Shown here: positions 62,263 through 64,000 of the stretch, in pieces
Layout of the letters: each line of letters begins with the position of its first letter
How positions within the stretch are numbered: the first letter of the stretch is position 1
Assembly (NCBI GenBank): GCA_021904315.1
Contig: CM038921.1
Span: forward strand, 7,780,146-7,844,145
Direction: 5' to 3'
DNA length: 64,000 nt
From: Sphagnum magellanicum
Lineage: Eukaryota > Streptophyta > Sphagnopsida > Sphagnales > Sphagnaceae
Notes under the pieces: generated by a model
The model's database searches: none
What the model saw: only the letters and a program-made list of their open reading frames with translations
What the model was told of the DNA's origin: nothing
Program-made: the position numbers and the translations under genes

Positions 62263-64000
62263 ATTGTTTAATGGTAAGTGTGTTTTTGTATTGATGGGGT
62301 CAACACCTTCCAAGGCTTCAAATCTAAAGTTATGTGAAACTTGTGTGATTGAGAGCACCAAAGTGCTATATTCCAAAATGGAAGTTTTCTAATTGTCCTT
62401 AACAAAGTACTCAATGGCAACTTGATGATGTAAGGACCTAATGGACTTTGAAACATGAAATCACACTCTACATGATAGTAACGTTCTAATTCTAATATTG
62501 TTTTAGATTTGGGTATGATTACATTATACTTTGATTATATTTTGGATGTAGTGATAATTATCCGAAGGAAACAACTCAACACATCACATGTTGTTAGTAC
62601 TATCAAACTTTATGCTTTCAAAAAATGAAAAAACATCATCTCTTAGACATCCATACCTAAGTACCTAAAAATTGTAGTTGCGTGATTTCATATTTATTTA
62701 GAATAATTCATTGAAATCAAGTTTTTTTAAAATTGTCCATAGAAAGGAGTACATTAAAAGTCAATTAAATGTTTGAAAATGAAATGTTCCCACAACTATC
62801 CTTGAATGCATCATCCCATTGCATTTTTAAAATTTTGAAATCCATAACTTGAAATGAACATTTTCAATTCAAAAGTGTAATGGGTTAATTTTTTTCCAAA
62901 AAATTGTGTGTCTGGACACTTACACCAAATTAGCTCAAATTTTGGCATGCATTAGATCAATTTGATCTTAAAAAGTCATGTACAAAAGCTTAGCTTTGGA
63001 TTCATTGGAAAAAATTCATAAGCACAATGGGTATTTTAGCAACTTAAAAAAATTCAAAATATACTTGCTTGAAACCTCCAAATTGAGCCCTCCTTTAAGC
63101 AAATCAATGCAAATCTGATTGCAACACCATGTCAATATGGTAATAATGAACTTAAACCTTACCACACATTTTTAACATCCTAGTCAATCAAATTGAAAAT
63201 AAAGTCACATTAGTATTGGGCTAGTTTTAGTGTTGCAAGTACAACCAAAATAATTACGCTCAATTATGTTTTCACCAGATTACAATTCAAATCTAGCAAG
63301 AATATGTTCCATTTTTCTAATCTGCATTGTATGGTTCATTAAACAAACCTTACAATATAAATGTTTTCAAAAACCTTACAATATAAATGTTTTCAAATCT
63401 ACCTTTGGTATCTTGCATTGAAGGTCTTTTGCAATGTTTGCATGTTTATTTTAACCATAGCCTCAAGAGACATTTGGAGTTTACCAAATTGATAAGGAGA
63501 TCAATGATAAAAACTAAAAGAAACATTAAGCCTAATTGAATATTTATGATTATAAAATGTGTGTTCTTTGTATGTCACATTTTCCACCTAAAGATGGCAT
63601 TAGATGCACCCATAATAAAATCTATCAAATTTAACTTGTTTTTGTTCATTAATATGAAGATATTGTTGGGGTTAGCTATTACCATGCATGCCATTCCTAA
63701 GGTCACTACATTCTTGGATCAAATTTTCAAAGTCCCATCAATGTTATGGTAGGGTGCCCTAGCTATTGGGGGAGGGGCAATAGTTGTGATAGTTATTGTG
63801 GCCGGCCATTAATGAGTGATCATTAATGGGAGGGGGACAAGGATGTCATCATTTTCTTTTCTTTTTTTTTAATTTGTAAAATTGGTCTTTAATTATCCTA
63901 TCATTCTACCCAACAATCTTGGCATGCTCCTTGACACTTTCCAATGTTCCTTGGTGTTTCTTAGCATTCTCCCCATGCTCCCAATGCTTATTCATTTCTT
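62263..64000. other. AT-rich DNA to the window edge
   Basis: No gene recognised. The frame at 63546-63752 has no domain that I can name. ATTAATGA and TCATTAAT (63809-63828) form a small hairpin next to GGCCGGCC. The last 90 bases are rich in ATGCTCCC and TTCC words resembling the style of the 783-1556 element, but the match is too loose to call. Confidence 0.35.
63341..63397 (+). repeat. Tandem duplication, 28-bp unit
   Basis: AACCTTACAATATAAATG followed by TTTTCAAA occurs twice in direct succession without differences in that core. Confidence 0.88.

Noticed and set aside
63900..64000. Second copy of the GTTCCCA inverted-repeat element at the window end
   Set aside because: Shares composition and short words but no ordered match long enough to support homology.

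Overview
The window is nuclear DNA of a land plant. All five protein genes are plant families, four of them carry GT-AG spliceosomal introns with clean reading-frame joins, and at least three products look plastid-targeted. The AT-rich, repeat-heavy half and the unusual gene structure would fit a seed-free lineage (bryophyte, lycophyte or fern), but nothing in the sequence fixes the species.

Layout. The gene-bearing part runs from 3 to 27 kb: a single-exon GT47 exostosin-like glycosyltransferase (+, 3139-4590); a ten-exon plastid diaminopimelate epimerase dapF (+, 7215-10962) whose frame is broken by one in-frame TAA; a thirteen-exon Ca2+-dependent RelA/SpoT homologue (CRSH) that continues without a stop into a HAT/TPR repeat domain (-, 20610-12994); and a five-exon SNAP33/SNAP25-type Qbc-SNARE (-, 27215-24817). 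A fifth gene, a three-exon DAD1-like class 3 lipase (-, 45273-43146), stands alone inside the AT-rich half. The rest is intergenic: a dispersed repeat family clustered at 27.8-29.9 kb with relatives at 5.6, 47-48.7 and 49.5 kb; two copies of a short inverted-repeat element (6.6 and 23.1 kb); a large inverted-repeat element at 0.8-1.6 kb; two decayed hAT transposases (38.7-40.8 and 54.5-55.2 kb); an LTR-like direct repeat pair (31.0 and 34.4 kb); and many short tandem arrays.

The most notable observation is the CRSH gene. Alarmone synthetase, two EF hands, a 260-residue linker and about seven HAT/TPR repeats of the HCF107/Mbb1 kind (chloroplast RNA-binding) lie in one open frame. The frame is kept across the junction only by a 16-nt microexon, and three repeats are encoded by separate 34-codon phase-0 exons. 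As reconstructed, this would be a plastid protein coupling Ca2+, ppGpp synthesis and possibly RNA binding. A 15-codon uORF ending in ATGTAA stops one base before its likely start codon.

Plastid theme: lysine synthesis (dapF), the stringent response (CRSH) and plastid lipid release (DAD1-like lipase) all appear here, but the genes are spread out on both strands with separate flanks, so no operon-like coupling is implied. All exon structures were inferred by eye from splice motifs, frame continuity and family conservation; no transcript or database evidence was available.
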